A stretch of DNA of 64,000 bases, from NCBI RefSeq assembly GCF_006539685.1, contig NZ_BJNM01000001.1:62001-126000 (forward strand), read 5' to 3'. Source of the DNA: Gluconobacter oxydans (lineage in GTDB: Bacteria > Pseudomonadota > Alphaproteobacteria > Acetobacterales > Acetobacteraceae). Position numbers and translations under genes: made by a program. The notes under the pieces were generated by a model. That model did no database searches. It was not told the DNA's origin and saw nothing but the letters and a program-made list of their open reading frames with translations. Of the stretch, positions 36,159 to 44,696 are shown piece after piece (position 1 is the first letter of the stretch; every line of letters starts with the position of its first letter).

Positions 36159-36937
36159 CGCTGCTGTCGTGCCGGAACCTGGGATTTCGTCAGCCGCGGG
36201 GGACTGTTCCCGTGCTGGAGGGCATTGATCTCTCGCTGGAGAAGGGCGAGCTGGTCGGGCTTCTGGGGCTGAACGGGGCGGGCAAGAGTACGCTGCTGCG
36301 GCTGCTGATGGGGTTTCTGACGCCTTCGGTCGGGGATGTTTTTCTGGAAGGGCGCTCTCTGCGGGAGTGGTCGGCCTCCGCCATTGCGCGGCATCTGGCC
36401 TATGTGCCGCAAAGTCATGTCGCGACCTTTCCCTATACGGTGCGGCGGATGGTGGAACTGGGGCGTGTGCCTTATTCCGGGCTCACGGGGCGGCTGTCTT
36501 GGGAAGACCGGCTGGCCGTTGATGCCGCGCTGGAGCGGATGGGGCTGTCGGGATTTGCGGATCGTCCGGTGACGGAGCTTTCCGGCGGGGAGCGTCAGCG
36601 GGTCGTGCTGGCGCGGGCCATTGCGCAGGACGCGCAGGGCCTGCTGCTGGATGAGCCGATGACCGGGCTGGATTACGGGTATCAGCTGCGTCTGATGGCG
36701 CTGCTGGCGGATCTTGCGCGGGAAGGCCGGCTTGTTATGCTCACCTCGCACCGGCCGGAAGAACTGTATGTCCGCGCAAGCCGGGTTCTGGTCCTCGATC
36801 ACGGCCGGATTGACGCGGACGGGCCGCCACAGGATGTTGTGACGGCGCAACGGATGTCAGCGCTTTACGGTGTGCCTCTGACCCAGACGGACCATGCCGG
36901 AAACCGCTTTTTCCATCATGGAAGGGACGAGAAATGA
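36155..36937 (+). CDS. FecE/BtuD-type ABC transporter ATP-binding protein
   Basis: A 260-residue ABC ATPase with Walker A GLNGAGKST, Q-loop region YVPQSHVATFPYTVRRMVELGR, signature LSGGERQRV, Walker B GLLLDEPMTGLD and the switch His in LTSHRPEEL. It powers the adjacent FecCD permease. The ATG at 36155 overlaps the permease stop and its own stop overlaps the binding-protein gene (ATGA at 36934), so the three genes are translationally coupled. The open frame extends upstream to 35729 inside the permease gene but that part is not real. Confidence 0.93.
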   Translation: MTLLSCRNLGFRQPRGTVPVLEGIDLSLEKGELVGLLGLNGAGKSTLLRLLMGFLTPSVGDVFLEGRSLREWSASAIARHLAYVPQSHVATFPYTVRRMVELGRVPYSGLTGRLSWEDRLAVDAALERMGLSGFADRPVTELSGGERQRVVLARAIAQDAQGLLLDEPMTGLDYGYQLRLMALLADLAREGRLVMLTSHRPEELYVRASRVLVLDHGRIDADGPPQDVVTAQRMSALYGVPLTQTDHAGNRFFHHGRDEK

Positions 36938-37938
36938 CACTCTCACAACTCTTGAAGCGGTTTTCGGCCCTCACACTCCCGGCGGCCCTGCTGGGCGGGG
37001 CACTGGCCATATCCCTGCCGGCGCCTGTGGCGCATGCCGCCCCGCCCGAGCGGATCGTTGAAGGCTGGTACGCGCATAATGCGACGCTCATCATGCTGGG
37101 CGCGCAGGACCGGATCGTGGGTACCGTGGCGCGTCCGGCGATGCTGCCCTGGATGTTCCGCCTGGTGCCGGAACTGGCAAAGGCGGAGACGCTGGATCCG
37201 GGCAATCTGAACGCGGAAGAACTGCTGGCGCTGCATCCCGATCTGGTGTTCGTCACCAACTCGGGCCATTCCGCCGAAGCCCTGACACGCGCGGGGCTGA
37301 ATGTGGCGCCCGAAGGGTTCGACCGGTTCGATGCCATGCTCGACTGCGTGGACGGGACCGCGACCCTGCTTCAGACGCCGATGGCCGCCAAGCGGGCGCA
37401 GGCCTACCGTTCGGTGTTCCTTCAGGTCGTCTCGCAGGCCCCGACCAACCCGCAGGGGCCGCGTGTGCTGCATGTGGAGTCTCTCAAGCCACTGCGGGTG
37501 GATGGCGATGACAGCATCATCGACCAGTGGATCCGCAGTGCGGGCGGGCAGAATGCGGCGCAGGGGATCCACGGCAACAAGCAGCCTGTTTCCATCGAGC
37601 AGGTCCTCTCCTGGAACCCGGATATTCTGATCGTCGCTGCCAATGCGGGTGATCCGGCAGCCCTGAAAAAGGACCCCGTCTGGTCGAAGATCAAGGCCGT
37701 GCAATCGGGGCGGGTCTATCGCAATCCGACGGGTCTTTTCCCCTGGGACCGCTATGGGCCGGAGCTGATGCTTCAGGTGATCTGGGCCCGGCAGATCGTC
37801 CAGACCGGGCAGGTGGATGTCCCGGCGATGATCCGGTCGATCCGGTCTTTCTATCATGATTTCTATGGCATCGCGCTTTCGGCCGATGACGCGCAGCGGA
37901 TGCTCGATGCGCTGCCGCCCGCTACCGATACGCACTGA
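36934..37938 (+). CDS. FecB/BtuF-type ABC transporter substrate-binding protein
   Basis: The 334-residue precursor has a signal peptide (AALLGGALAISLPAPVAHAA). Its two lobes follow the helical-backbone class III binding-protein pattern: RIVEGWYAHNATLIMLGAQDRIVG, LNAEELLALHPDLVFV, and WNPDILIVAANAGDPAALKKDPVWSKIKAVQSGRVYRNPTG. It should deliver a metal chelate (siderophore, heme or corrinoid) to the coupled permease. No lipobox is visible, so it is probably free in the periplasm. The ligand cannot be told from sequence. Confidence 0.87.
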   Translation: MTLSQLLKRFSALTLPAALLGGALAISLPAPVAHAAPPERIVEGWYAHNATLIMLGAQDRIVGTVARPAMLPWMFRLVPELAKAETLDPGNLNAEELLALHPDLVFVTNSGHSAEALTRAGLNVAPEGFDRFDAMLDCVDGTATLLQTPMAAKRAQAYRSVFLQVVSQAPTNPQGPRVLHVESLKPLRVDGDDSIIDQWIRSAGGQNAAQGIHGNKQPVSIEQVLSWNPDILIVAANAGDPAALKKDPVWSKIKAVQSGRVYRNPTGLFPWDRYGPELMLQVIWARQIVQTGQVDVPAMIRSIRSFYHDFYGIALSADDAQRMLDALPPATDTH

Positions 37939-37966
37939 TCTTCCGATTTTCCAAGGAAAGCCCCGT

Positions 37967-40141
37967 ATGACGCATACCGCCCCGCCTCGCGGCCTGAGTT
38001 CTCCCCGCAGGTTTGTCCGTGCGGCGTGGCTGCTTCTTGCGGGAAGCGTGCTGGCCGGGGGGCTGGGGAGTGTTGCGCGGGCGGAAGAGACCCTGCTGCC
38101 CGTGCCGCAGACCGTTTCGGTCTCCAATGGGGTGGCGTCGATCGGGGGCGGAATTCAGGTTGTGTGGGACACGCGGCCCTCGCCTCTGCTGTTGCGGGCG
38201 GTGGCGCGGTTTACGACACGTCTGACCGCGATCGCCGGGCCTGCGGGCCGGTGGGCGCCTTATGTGCTGCATATCTCGGCCGGGCAGGACCGGACCTATC
38301 TGAGTGTGGACGAAAAGGAGCGTTATGCGCTCACGACGTCCGCCACTGGCGCGCGGCTGGAGGCGGAGGGGCCGGCAGGGGTGATCCACGGTCTGGCGAC
38401 GCTGCTTCAGCTTGTCCGGGTGACGCCGCAGGGGGCTCTGGTCGAGCGTGTGCATGTTGAAGACGCGCCCCGCTTTGCCTGGCGCGGTCTGCTGATGGAT
38501 GTGTCGCGGCATTTCGACACGGTCGAGACCATCGAGCGGCAGCTCGATGCGATGGAGCTGGTCAAGCTTAACGTCCTGCACTGGCATCTGAGCGATGGAG
38601 CCGGCTTCCGGGTTGAAAGCCGGATGTTCCCAAAGCTTCAGACTGTGGCGTCGCACGGCCAGTATTACACGCAGGCGCAGATCCGCGAGGTCGTGGCCTA
38701 TGCGGCGGATCGGGGCATCCGTGTCGTGCCGGAAATCGATGTGCCCGGTCATGCGCTGGCGATCCTTCAGGCCTATCCCGAGCTGGCGGCCCAGCCTCTG
38801 CCGGATGTGACCGCCAAGGGGCTGAACCTCAACAATGCCGCGCTGGACCCGACCAATCCGCAGACATTGCGTTTTGTGCGCGTGCTGTACGGGGAGATGG
38901 GCGGACTTTTCCCGGACCGGTATGTGCATACCGGGGGCGATGAGGTCGTCTCCTCCCAGTGGACGAAGAATCCGGCCATTGCGGCCTATATGAAGGCGCA
39001 TGGCTTCGAGACGGCCGCTGCGCTTCAGGCGGCTTTTACGGGAGAGGTCGCGAAGATCATTTCCGCCCAGGGTCATGTCATGATGGGCTGGGACGAGGTC
39101 AGCGAGGCGCCAATCCCGAAGAATGTCGTCGTCGAGCCCTGGCGGGCGTCGAAATGGACCGGAACGGCGACGCAGGCCGGGCATCCGGTTGTGGTGTCGG
39201 CGGGGTATTATCTGGATCTGCTGCGGCCGTCTGCCGCCCATTATGCGGTCGATCCGTTTGATACAAAGGCCGAGGGGATCACGGCGGAGCAGCTGGCAAA
39301 ATATCCGCCCAAACATCCTGAATTTTCGGTGCCGTTCGCGATGGACGAGCATGCTCCGCCGCTGGATGACGGGCAGAAGGCGCTGGTCATGGGGGCGGAA
39401 GGCACGCTCTGGGCGGAAATGGTGTCCGAGCCGATGCTGGATGGGCGGCTGTGGCCCCGGATGGCGGCTCTGGCCGAGCGGTTCTGGTCCGCGCAGGATG
39501 TACGCGACGTTCCCGATCTGGAACGGCGCCTGCCGCTTGTGATGGCGGAGCTTGAGACAACCGGATTGCAGGCGACGCAGCATCGGGAGGCCATGCGTGA
39601 GGCCATGGCGCCGGGACATTCGGAACCGCTGAAGATCCTGACCGAAGTGACGGTCCCGGTCCGCAACTACGCTCTCAACCATCTTGCTGCGCCCAGCGGG
39701 GATGCGATGCTGTCAGCGCCTGTTGCGGTGACGGACCCGGATGCGTTCGTAGCATTGCGGTTCAATGCGATGGCCGCGCGGTACGTCCGGGGCGAGCGCG
39801 CGTTTGCCGCCCCGCTGCGGCAGATGCTGCAGCGCTGGTCGGACAATGACGCGGCGTTTGTGACAAGCGCGAAGGGTGTTCCGGTGCTTGAGGCTGTCGT
39901 GCCGGTGTCGCATGCCGTCGCTCTGCTGTCGCGGGCGGGGCTCGGGGTTCTGGACGGACGGGATGGTTCAGCCTGGCGGATGGATGCGAACCGGCTGCTT
40001 CAGGAACAGCAGGCGGCCTTTGAAAACTCGGCCAGCATGCTGGCATCCGCACACAGCCCGCAGCCGCCAGGGGGATTGCTGATTGCAATCCTTCCTGGAA
40101 TCCGGGCGCTCCTGACGGGTGGGGCAGAGCGCGCGGAGTAA
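37967..40141 (+). CDS. GH20 beta-N-acetylhexosaminidase
   Basis: A 724-residue exported enzyme with a signal region (RRFVRAAWLLLAGSVLAGGLGSVARA), the GH20b N-terminal domain (about 45-160) and the GH20 catalytic barrel from about 165. The Asp-Glu pair that performs substrate-assisted catalysis is at about 325-326 (HTGGDEVVSSQW). Other markers are LNVLHWHLSDGAGFRVES, VPEIDVPGHALA and EGTLWAEMVSEP. It would release terminal GlcNAc or GalNAc from chitin, peptidoglycan fragments or glycans. The ATG has an AAGGAAAG site and lies 28 bp after the binding-protein gene, so it appears to be in the importer operon. Confidence 0.92.
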   Translation: MTHTAPPRGLSSPRRFVRAAWLLLAGSVLAGGLGSVARAEETLLPVPQTVSVSNGVASIGGGIQVVWDTRPSPLLLRAVARFTTRLTAIAGPAGRWAPYVLHISAGQDRTYLSVDEKERYALTTSATGARLEAEGPAGVIHGLATLLQLVRVTPQGALVERVHVEDAPRFAWRGLLMDVSRHFDTVETIERQLDAMELVKLNVLHWHLSDGAGFRVESRMFPKLQTVASHGQYYTQAQIREVVAYAADRGIRVVPEIDVPGHALAILQAYPELAAQPLPDVTAKGLNLNNAALDPTNPQTLRFVRVLYGEMGGLFPDRYVHTGGDEVVSSQWTKNPAIAAYMKAHGFETAAALQAAFTGEVAKIISAQGHVMMGWDEVSEAPIPKNVVVEPWRASKWTGTATQAGHPVVVSAGYYLDLLRPSAAHYAVDPFDTKAEGITAEQLAKYPPKHPEFSVPFAMDEHAPPLDDGQKALVMGAEGTLWAEMVSEPMLDGRLWPRMAALAERFWSAQDVRDVPDLERRLPLVMAELETTGLQATQHREAMREAMAPGHSEPLKILTEVTVPVRNYALNHLAAPSGDAMLSAPVAVTDPDAFVALRFNAMAARYVRGERAFAAPLRQMLQRWSDNDAAFVTSAKGVPVLEAVVPVSHAVALLSRAGLGVLDGRDGSAWRMDANRLLQEQQAAFENSASMLASAHSPQPPGGLLIAILPGIRALLTGGAERAE

Positions 40142-40203
40142 GACATCGGCCTGTTGTTGTGCGGGGGGATGGATTTCCGGCGCCGGGCAGGGGAAAAGGG
40201 GAT

Positions 40204-40869
40204 ATGACACGTTTTCCGATCCTTCTCCTCGACTATGACGGCACTCTGGCGGAGACGCAGCCAGCCATTCTGCACAGCCTGAAAGAGGCCTTTGATGCGG
40301 TGGGTGTGACAGCGCCTTCCGCGGATGTCCTCAAACAGGAACTGACACGGGGCGGGACGCTCCAGACCCTGTTCCAGGCGATCGCACCCAAAAGCGACGA
40401 ACGCGATGCCGCCTCATTCGTGCGGCACTACCGGGCGTTCTATCCGGCGGCCGACGAGGAAGAGACGGTCCTGTTCGACGGCGTGGTGGAGACGCTCACG
40501 GCCCTGAAGGAGCAGGGAAAAACCCTTGCCATTCTCAGCAACAAGCATGCGCCCACGGTTCATGCGAGCATGGCGCGGTTTGGACTGGAACCATTTTTCA
40601 GCGGTGTTGTGGCGTCAGAGCCGAATTTTCCGCACAAGCCCGATCCGCGCGTGATGGAAGAGCGCGTTCTTCCGCTTTTTCCCGATCTGCCCCGCTCGGC
40701 TTTCCTGATGGTGGGCGATACCGTGGCCGACCTCCAGTTCGCCCGTAACGCCGGGATCGCCTCATGCTGGGCCAGTTACGGTCATGGCTCGTCGCAGCAA
40801 TGCGCCGCACTGAGGCCGGATCTGCGGATTGATGCTTTCGCGGACCTGCCGACGGCGCTTCGGGGCTGA
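40204..40869 (+). CDS. HAD-family phosphatase (phosphoglycolate phosphatase-like)
   Basis: A 221-residue HAD hydrolase. Motif I is LDYDGTLAE with the nucleophile Asp, motif II ILSNKH, motif III Lys in FPHKPDPRV and motif IV MVGDTVADLQFARNAG. An alpha-helical cap between residues 20 and 90 fits the Gph/PGP subgroup. The true substrate is unknown. The ATG at 40204 follows AGGGGAAAAGGGG. It lies 62 bp after the hexosaminidase gene on the same strand and converges on the LacI-type gene. Confidence 0.85.
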   Translation: MTRFPILLLDYDGTLAETQPAILHSLKEAFDAVGVTAPSADVLKQELTRGGTLQTLFQAIAPKSDERDAASFVRHYRAFYPAADEEETVLFDGVVETLTALKEQGKTLAILSNKHAPTVHASMARFGLEPFFSGVVASEPNFPHKPDPRVMEERVLPLFPDLPRSAFLMVGDTVADLQFARNAGIASCWASYGHGSSQQCAALRPDLRIDAFADLPTALRG

Positions 40870-40889
40870 AGGTCTCCCGAAAGGGAAGT

Positions 40890-41963
40890 TCAGGCGGTAG
40901 GGCCGATGCTGCCGCGCAGGACCAGTTCGGTTTCGAGGATGACGTTTTCGCTGCTGCCTGTGGCGGCGCTCAGCAGACGGACGGCTTCCGTGCCCTTGCG
41001 CTCATGCGGCTGGCGGATCGTACTCAGATCCGCGCCTTCTGCGGCGGGGATGTCGTCAAAGCCGAAGATCGACACATCCTGTGGGATGTTCAGGCCAAGC
41101 GCACGGATGGTCTGCATGGCGCCGATGGCTACGCGGTCGCTCATGGCGAGGATGGCGGTTGGGCGCTGGGCGCGGTTGAGGAGATGGCGCACGCCCTGGG
41201 CGCCCATGTCCTCGGAATTGATCGGGATTTCCCAGGTCGGGACGTCTTCGGGCGCGATCCCGGCTTCCTGCAATGCGAGCACATAGCCTTCAAGCCGCAT
41301 GGCGATGGTGCTGTGGGCGATATTGGCGCGGCGTTTGGCGGTCAGCGGACCGAAATAGCCGTCATGGGCCGTCTTGAGTGACAGGATGCCGAAATGCCGG
41401 TGTCCGAGATCGAGCAGGGTCTTGGCTGCGCGGTAGGCGGAGCCGCGATCGTCGATCCCGACATAGGGCACGCCGTTGAGACGGGGCTGGTCTACCACCA
41501 CGAGGGGGACATTGCGCTGCTGGGCCATCATGACGCAGCGGCTGTCGGGGGCGACGGAATAGAGGATGTAACCGTCCACGGCAGCGTTGCCGAGCGAGAC
41601 GGGGGCCGTGCGGTTTCGCAGGTTGCTGCCCGCGGAAATCAGCGCAAGGTCGGTTTCCAGCTCGTCGCAGGAGCGGGCGACGCCGTTGAGGACACTGAGG
41701 ATCGCGGGATCGGTGAAGGCATAGGGCAGGTCCTCGCTGAAGAGGAAGCCCAGCGCGCCGGCGCGACCGGTGGCAAGCTGCTTGGCGGCCGGATCGGGGC
41801 CGGTGTAACCAAGCTCCTGTGCGGCGGCGAGGATCCTCTCGCGTAAAGCGGCCGAGAGCTGGCCTGGACGGATATAGGCGTTTGAGACTGTTGTATGGGA
41901 GACGCCGACCTGCGCTGCCACATCCTTGAGGGTTACTTTGCGGCGGTCATGCTGTCTGGTCAT
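40890..41963 (-). CDS. LacI family transcriptional regulator
   Basis: The 357-residue protein has the N-terminal LacI helix-turn-helix (VTLKDVAAQVGVSHTTVSNAYIRPGQLSAALRERILAAAQELGY). A periplasmic-binding-protein-like effector domain follows (VDGYILYS, VPLVVVDQPRLNGVPYVGIDDRGSAYRAA, ILAMSDRVAIGAMQTIRALGLNIPQDVSIFGFDDIPAA). LacI members usually sense a sugar. The gene points toward the HAD gene and its own promoter carries inverted repeats (see 42022-42065), so it may regulate itself. The inducer is unknown. Confidence 0.92.
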   Translation of the reverse strand: MTRQHDRRKVTLKDVAAQVGVSHTTVSNAYIRPGQLSAALRERILAAAQELGYTGPDPAAKQLATGRAGALGFLFSEDLPYAFTDPAILSVLNGVARSCDELETDLALISAGSNLRNRTAPVSLGNAAVDGYILYSVAPDSRCVMMAQQRNVPLVVVDQPRLNGVPYVGIDDRGSAYRAAKTLLDLGHRHFGILSLKTAHDGYFGPLTAKRRANIAHSTIAMRLEGYVLALQEAGIAPEDVPTWEIPINSEDMGAQGVRHLLNRAQRPTAILAMSDRVAIGAMQTIRALGLNIPQDVSIFGFDDIPAAEGADLSTIRQPHERKGTEAVRLLSAATGSSENVILETELVLRGSIGPTA

Positions 41964-42021
41964 GGGTATGGTCTGTCCAGTAACGACACCAGACCCGTCA
42001 TGTCAGATCCTGACGCTCGCA

Positions 42022-42065
42022 GTATGGTGTCAGTGCTCTTCGAAAAATCACTGAAAACACCATAC
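42022..42065. promoter_or_regulatory. inverted repeat upstream of the LacI-type gene
   Basis: GTATGGTGTCAGTG (42022-42035) is mirrored by CACTG (42049-42053) and ACACCATAC (42057-42065), with a 3-base offset between the two halves of the right arm. A further related half-site, GGTATGGTCTG, lies just before the gene start at 41965-41975. This is the kind of repeated operator half-site found at autoregulated LacI-family genes, but binding is an inference. Confidence 0.4.
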
Positions 42066-42194
42066 CCATTCTGCCGGACAGAAACCAGTCACGGGCGCGG
42101 GAGGATTTACGAAAATTGAGAATTTCCTATTCGCCTTTGCCCACGGTCTCCCTCGGGTCTCTCCACAAGCCGTCCGTGCCGGTCAGTCCGGAGG

Positions 42195-42452
42195 TCAGCC
42201 CTGTTTGGGCTTCGGCGCGGGTGCCTTCTTGGTCTGCGGCACCGGGGTGAACATCGCACGGCATTTCGGGGAAAGCTGGTCGATCTTCTTTTTCATGCAG
42301 GCGGTGATCTTGGCTTCGTTGGGAATGGCCAGCGTACACAGACGGATGGCGTCGCCCTGGCAGGCCTGCTTCTGTTCTTCGCGGGTAGCCGCGCCAGCGG
42401 CCTGCGTCAGTGCAAACGTCAGGCCGGTCAGAGCGATGAAATAACGGATCAT
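42195..42452 (-). CDS. small exported cysteine-rich protein
   Basis: The product is 85 residues with a signal peptide (MIRYFIALTGLTFALTQAAGA). The mature part has four cysteines in the pattern C-x8-C (ACQGDAIRLC) and C-x11-C (ACMKKKIDQLSPKC), resembling the cysteine-rich GLG1-type repeat found in small periplasmic proteins. The tail is Lys/Pro-rich. The ribosome site AAGGAGAAAGAAT before the ATG is excellent, which supports a real gene. Function unknown. Confidence 0.75.
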   Translation of the reverse strand: MIRYFIALTGLTFALTQAAGAATREEQKQACQGDAIRLCTLAIPNEAKITACMKKKIDQLSPKCRAMFTPVPQTKKAPAPKPKQG

Positions 42453-42579
42453 ATTCTTTCTCCTTACCTACAGGTAAGCGTATGGGGCCTTTTGCGGTTT
42501 CAGTCCCGAATAACTTTATCGCAACTACACTTCCCCTGTTGTCTTCAATAAGGACCGGACAATTCCTGATTAAGGACTG

Positions 42580-42963
42580 TCAGGGGTGAAGAATACGGGC
42601 AAAACGCGCCGAGGCTGCTGGCCCGGGGGTGGTTTCAGGTGTGGGGGAAGGGAGTTCTGGCGGGAGTGCGCCGGGCTGCAGGCTCATCAGCAGGGCGCGT
42701 GCTCGGCGGGCGTCCGGCGTGTCGGTCCAGCAGTAATGGATGGCGCGGGATTCGCGCTGGGATTCGATCAGTCCCGCACGTCTGAGGGCGCCCAGATGCT
42801 GGCTCAGCGTGGGCTGTCCAATGCCGGTCATGGTCTCGATCTCGCTGACGGCATGGGTGCTGTCGAGCAGGGCTGAGAGGATCATGAGGCGCTGCGGCTG
42901 GGCGAGGATGCGCAGCCATTCCGCCAGTTCGCGGCTTTTCTCAAGGGGGAGCAGGACGGTCAT
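42580..42963 (-). CDS. ArsR/SmtB family regulator (BigR/SqrR-like candidate)
   Basis: The 127-residue protein has a winged-helix ArsR domain (LAEWLRILAQPQRLMILSALLD, VSEIETMTGIGQPTLSQHLGALRRAGLIESQRESRAIHY). Sulfide- and persulfide-sensing members BigR and SqrR use a pair of cysteines. Only one Cys is seen here (HYCWTD), so the sensing chemistry may differ. The ATG at 42963 overlaps the peroxiredoxin stop (ATGA), so it is translated from the peroxiredoxin transcript. The gene context of persulfide-handling enzymes on the other side of the shared promoter suggests a sulfur-stress regulator; this is inference. Confidence 0.82.
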   Translation of the reverse strand: MTVLLPLEKSRELAEWLRILAQPQRLMILSALLDSTHAVSEIETMTGIGQPTLSQHLGALRRAGLIESQRESRAIHYCWTDTPDARRARALLMSLQPGALPPELPSPTPETTPGPAASARFARILHP

Positions 42964-43607
42964 GAGCGCTCCCGCGTCATGGGCTGGAAGAACCATTTCG
43001 CACCGGCCTTTTCCACGGCGGCCTGTGTCTGGAGCGGGGGTGCGACGGTGGGCTGTCCCGGCTGCCAGCTTTCGGGCGTGAGCGCGCCGGCGCGGTCCAC
43101 TTCCTGAAGCGCGCAGAGCAGGCGCAGCAGTTCGGGGACGGAGCGCCCGACCGTGGCCGGATAGTTCAGGATAGCGCGGATGGTGCCCGACGGGTCGATC
43201 ACGAAAATCGAGCGCACGGTGGCGCTGTCCTGTGCCGCGCTGTCGAGCATGCCATAGGCGCGGGCGACGGCGAGGGACGGGTCCTCGATGATGGGAAAGG
43301 GGATCTGGATTCCGAACTGCGTGTTGATGGCCTCGACCCAGGCGAGATGGGCCGGGAGGCTGTCCGCCGAGATGCCGAGCAGGACGCAGTCCCGCTTCTG
43401 GAACTCTTCCGCGCTGCGGGCCAGGGCGATGAACTCGCTGGTGCAGACGGGCGTGAAGTCGGCCGGATGGGCGAAAAGCAGGACCCAGTGTCCGCGCAGG
43501 GCGCTCATGATGAATTCGCCATGCGTGGTCCGGGCGCTGAAATCCGGAGCCCGGTCGCCAATGCGCAGAAACGGAAGGGGGGATTCAGCGGGAGTGGATA
43601 CGTTCAT
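42960..43607 (-). CDS. 1-Cys peroxiredoxin (Prx6/AhpC-TSA family)
   Basis: The 215-residue protein reduces peroxides through one peroxidatic cysteine: DFTPVCTSEF with Cys at about 55. The Prx6-type layout is clear, with IGDRAPDFSARTTHGEF at the N-terminus, the RSIFVIDPSGTIRAILNYP segment and a C-terminal extension. No resolving Cys in the usual place is visible. It is transcribed divergently from the metallo-hydrolase gene, and the ArsR gene is coupled behind it. Confidence 0.92.
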   Translation of the reverse strand: MNVSTPAESPLPFLRIGDRAPDFSARTTHGEFIMSALRGHWVLLFAHPADFTPVCTSEFIALARSAEEFQKRDCVLLGISADSLPAHLAWVEAINTQFGIQIPFPIIEDPSLAVARAYGMLDSAAQDSATVRSIFVIDPSGTIRAILNYPATVGRSVPELLRLLCALQEVDRAGALTPESWQPGQPTVAPPLQTQAAVEKAGAKWFFQPMTRERS

Positions 43608-43655
43608 GATCCGGTTCCAAAAGCATCAGGGCGCTTGACATGCAACACTTACAAT

Positions 43656-43673
43656 ATTAACTTAACAGTTAAT
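43656..43673. promoter_or_regulatory. palindromic operator between peroxiredoxin and metallo-hydrolase genes
   Basis: ATTAACT (43656-43662) and AGTTAAT (43667-43673) are perfect inverted repeats around TAAC, inside an AT-rich island. Weaker flanking arms ACACTT (43645-43650) and AAGTGT (43676-43681) surround it. A TTGACA (43635-43640) lies about 17 bp before the position expected for a -10, which the palindrome would cover. ArsR-family BigR operators are AT-rich palindromes over the promoter, so this is a good candidate site for the adjacent ArsR protein. Confidence 0.6.
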
Positions 43674-43715
43674 GAAAGTGTCGTAAAGGCATTCCACAGC
43701 CAGAAGGTGAACGCC

Positions 43716-44642
43716 ATGCATGATGCAGCAGTCCAGGCCGCAACAGGCCAGATCCGGCGAACCGAGGAAGGCGCGGCGCCCGCTCCCGATGTCTGTACGT
43801 TTTTCGACGAAGCCACGAATACCGCGAGCCACGTTGTCCATTGTCCCGTCACGAAGCGCGCAGCCGTTATCGACTCTGTGCTCGATTATGACGCGGCCGC
43901 CGGTCGCACGTCCCATGGATCGGCGCAGGCGATTGTCGATTACGTGGAGCGGGAAGGTCTGACCGTCGACTGGCAGCTTGAGACGCATGCCCATGCCGAT
44001 CACCTCTCCGCCGCTCCCTGGCTGCAGGAAAAGATTGGTGGGAAGCTCGGGATCGGCGCGGATATCACGCGGGTTCAGGCGGTGTTCGGCAAGATCTTCA
44101 ATGCCGGCACCCGGTTTGCGCGGGACGGATCGCAATTCGATCATCTCTTCACCGACGGCGAGACGTTCCGGATCGGAGACCTCCCCGTCACGGTGCTGCA
44201 TGTTCCGGGCCATACGCCGGCCGACATGGCCTTCGTGATTGGCAATGCGGCGTTCGTGGGCGATACGATCTTCATGCCGGATTTCGGCACGGCTCGGGCG
44301 GATTTCCCGGGCGGTGATCCGCGGCAGCTTTTCCGCTCCATCCGCCGTCTGCTGTCGCTTCCAGCCGAGACGCGGCTGTTCCTGTGCCACGATTACAAGG
44401 CACCGGGCCGGGATGAGTATGCCTGGCTGACGACCGTGGGGCATGAGCGGGATTACAACATCCATGTTCATGACGGGGTGAGCGAAGGGGAATTCGTGAA
44501 GATGCGGACGGAGCGCGATGCCACGCTGGCGATGCCGCGTCTGCTGATGCCGTCCGTGCAGGTCAATATGCGCGGGGGGCACCTGCCCGAACCCGAAGCT
44601 GATGGTGTGAGCTATATCAAGATCCCTGTCAATCGCGTCTGA
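43716..44642 (+). CDS. MBL-fold hydrolase (persulfide dioxygenase / Blh-like)
   Basis: The 308-residue protein has the metallo-beta-lactamase metal motif THAHADH (about 90-96), further ligands in HVPGHTPADM and GDTIFMPDFGTARADFPGG, and LCHDYKAPG. These match the ETHE1/Blh group that oxidises glutathione persulfide to sulfite using one non-heme iron. The ATG at 43716 has AGAAGGTGA upstream; the open frame continues back to 43347 inside the peroxiredoxin gene but is not coding there. It is first in a three-gene operon with the SQR-like fusion and TauE. Confidence 0.9.
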   Translation: MHDAAVQAATGQIRRTEEGAAPAPDVCTFFDEATNTASHVVHCPVTKRAAVIDSVLDYDAAAGRTSHGSAQAIVDYVEREGLTVDWQLETHAHADHLSAAPWLQEKIGGKLGIGADITRVQAVFGKIFNAGTRFARDGSQFDHLFTDGETFRIGDLPVTVLHVPGHTPADMAFVIGNAAFVGDTIFMPDFGTARADFPGGDPRQLFRSIRRLLSLPAETRLFLCHDYKAPGRDEYAWLTTVGHERDYNIHVHDGVSEGEFVKMRTERDATLAMPRLLMPSVQVNMRGGHLPEPEADGVSYIKIPVNRV

Positions 44643-44696
44643 CCTGGGCGCACCTGTACCTTATTCCCCGAGATTTTAGCCGTTTCTGGAATTCCC

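Noticed and set aside
37922-39682. 586-residue open frame opposite the GH20 gene
   Set aside because: Antisense of a gene with intact catalytic Asp-Glu; no independent support.
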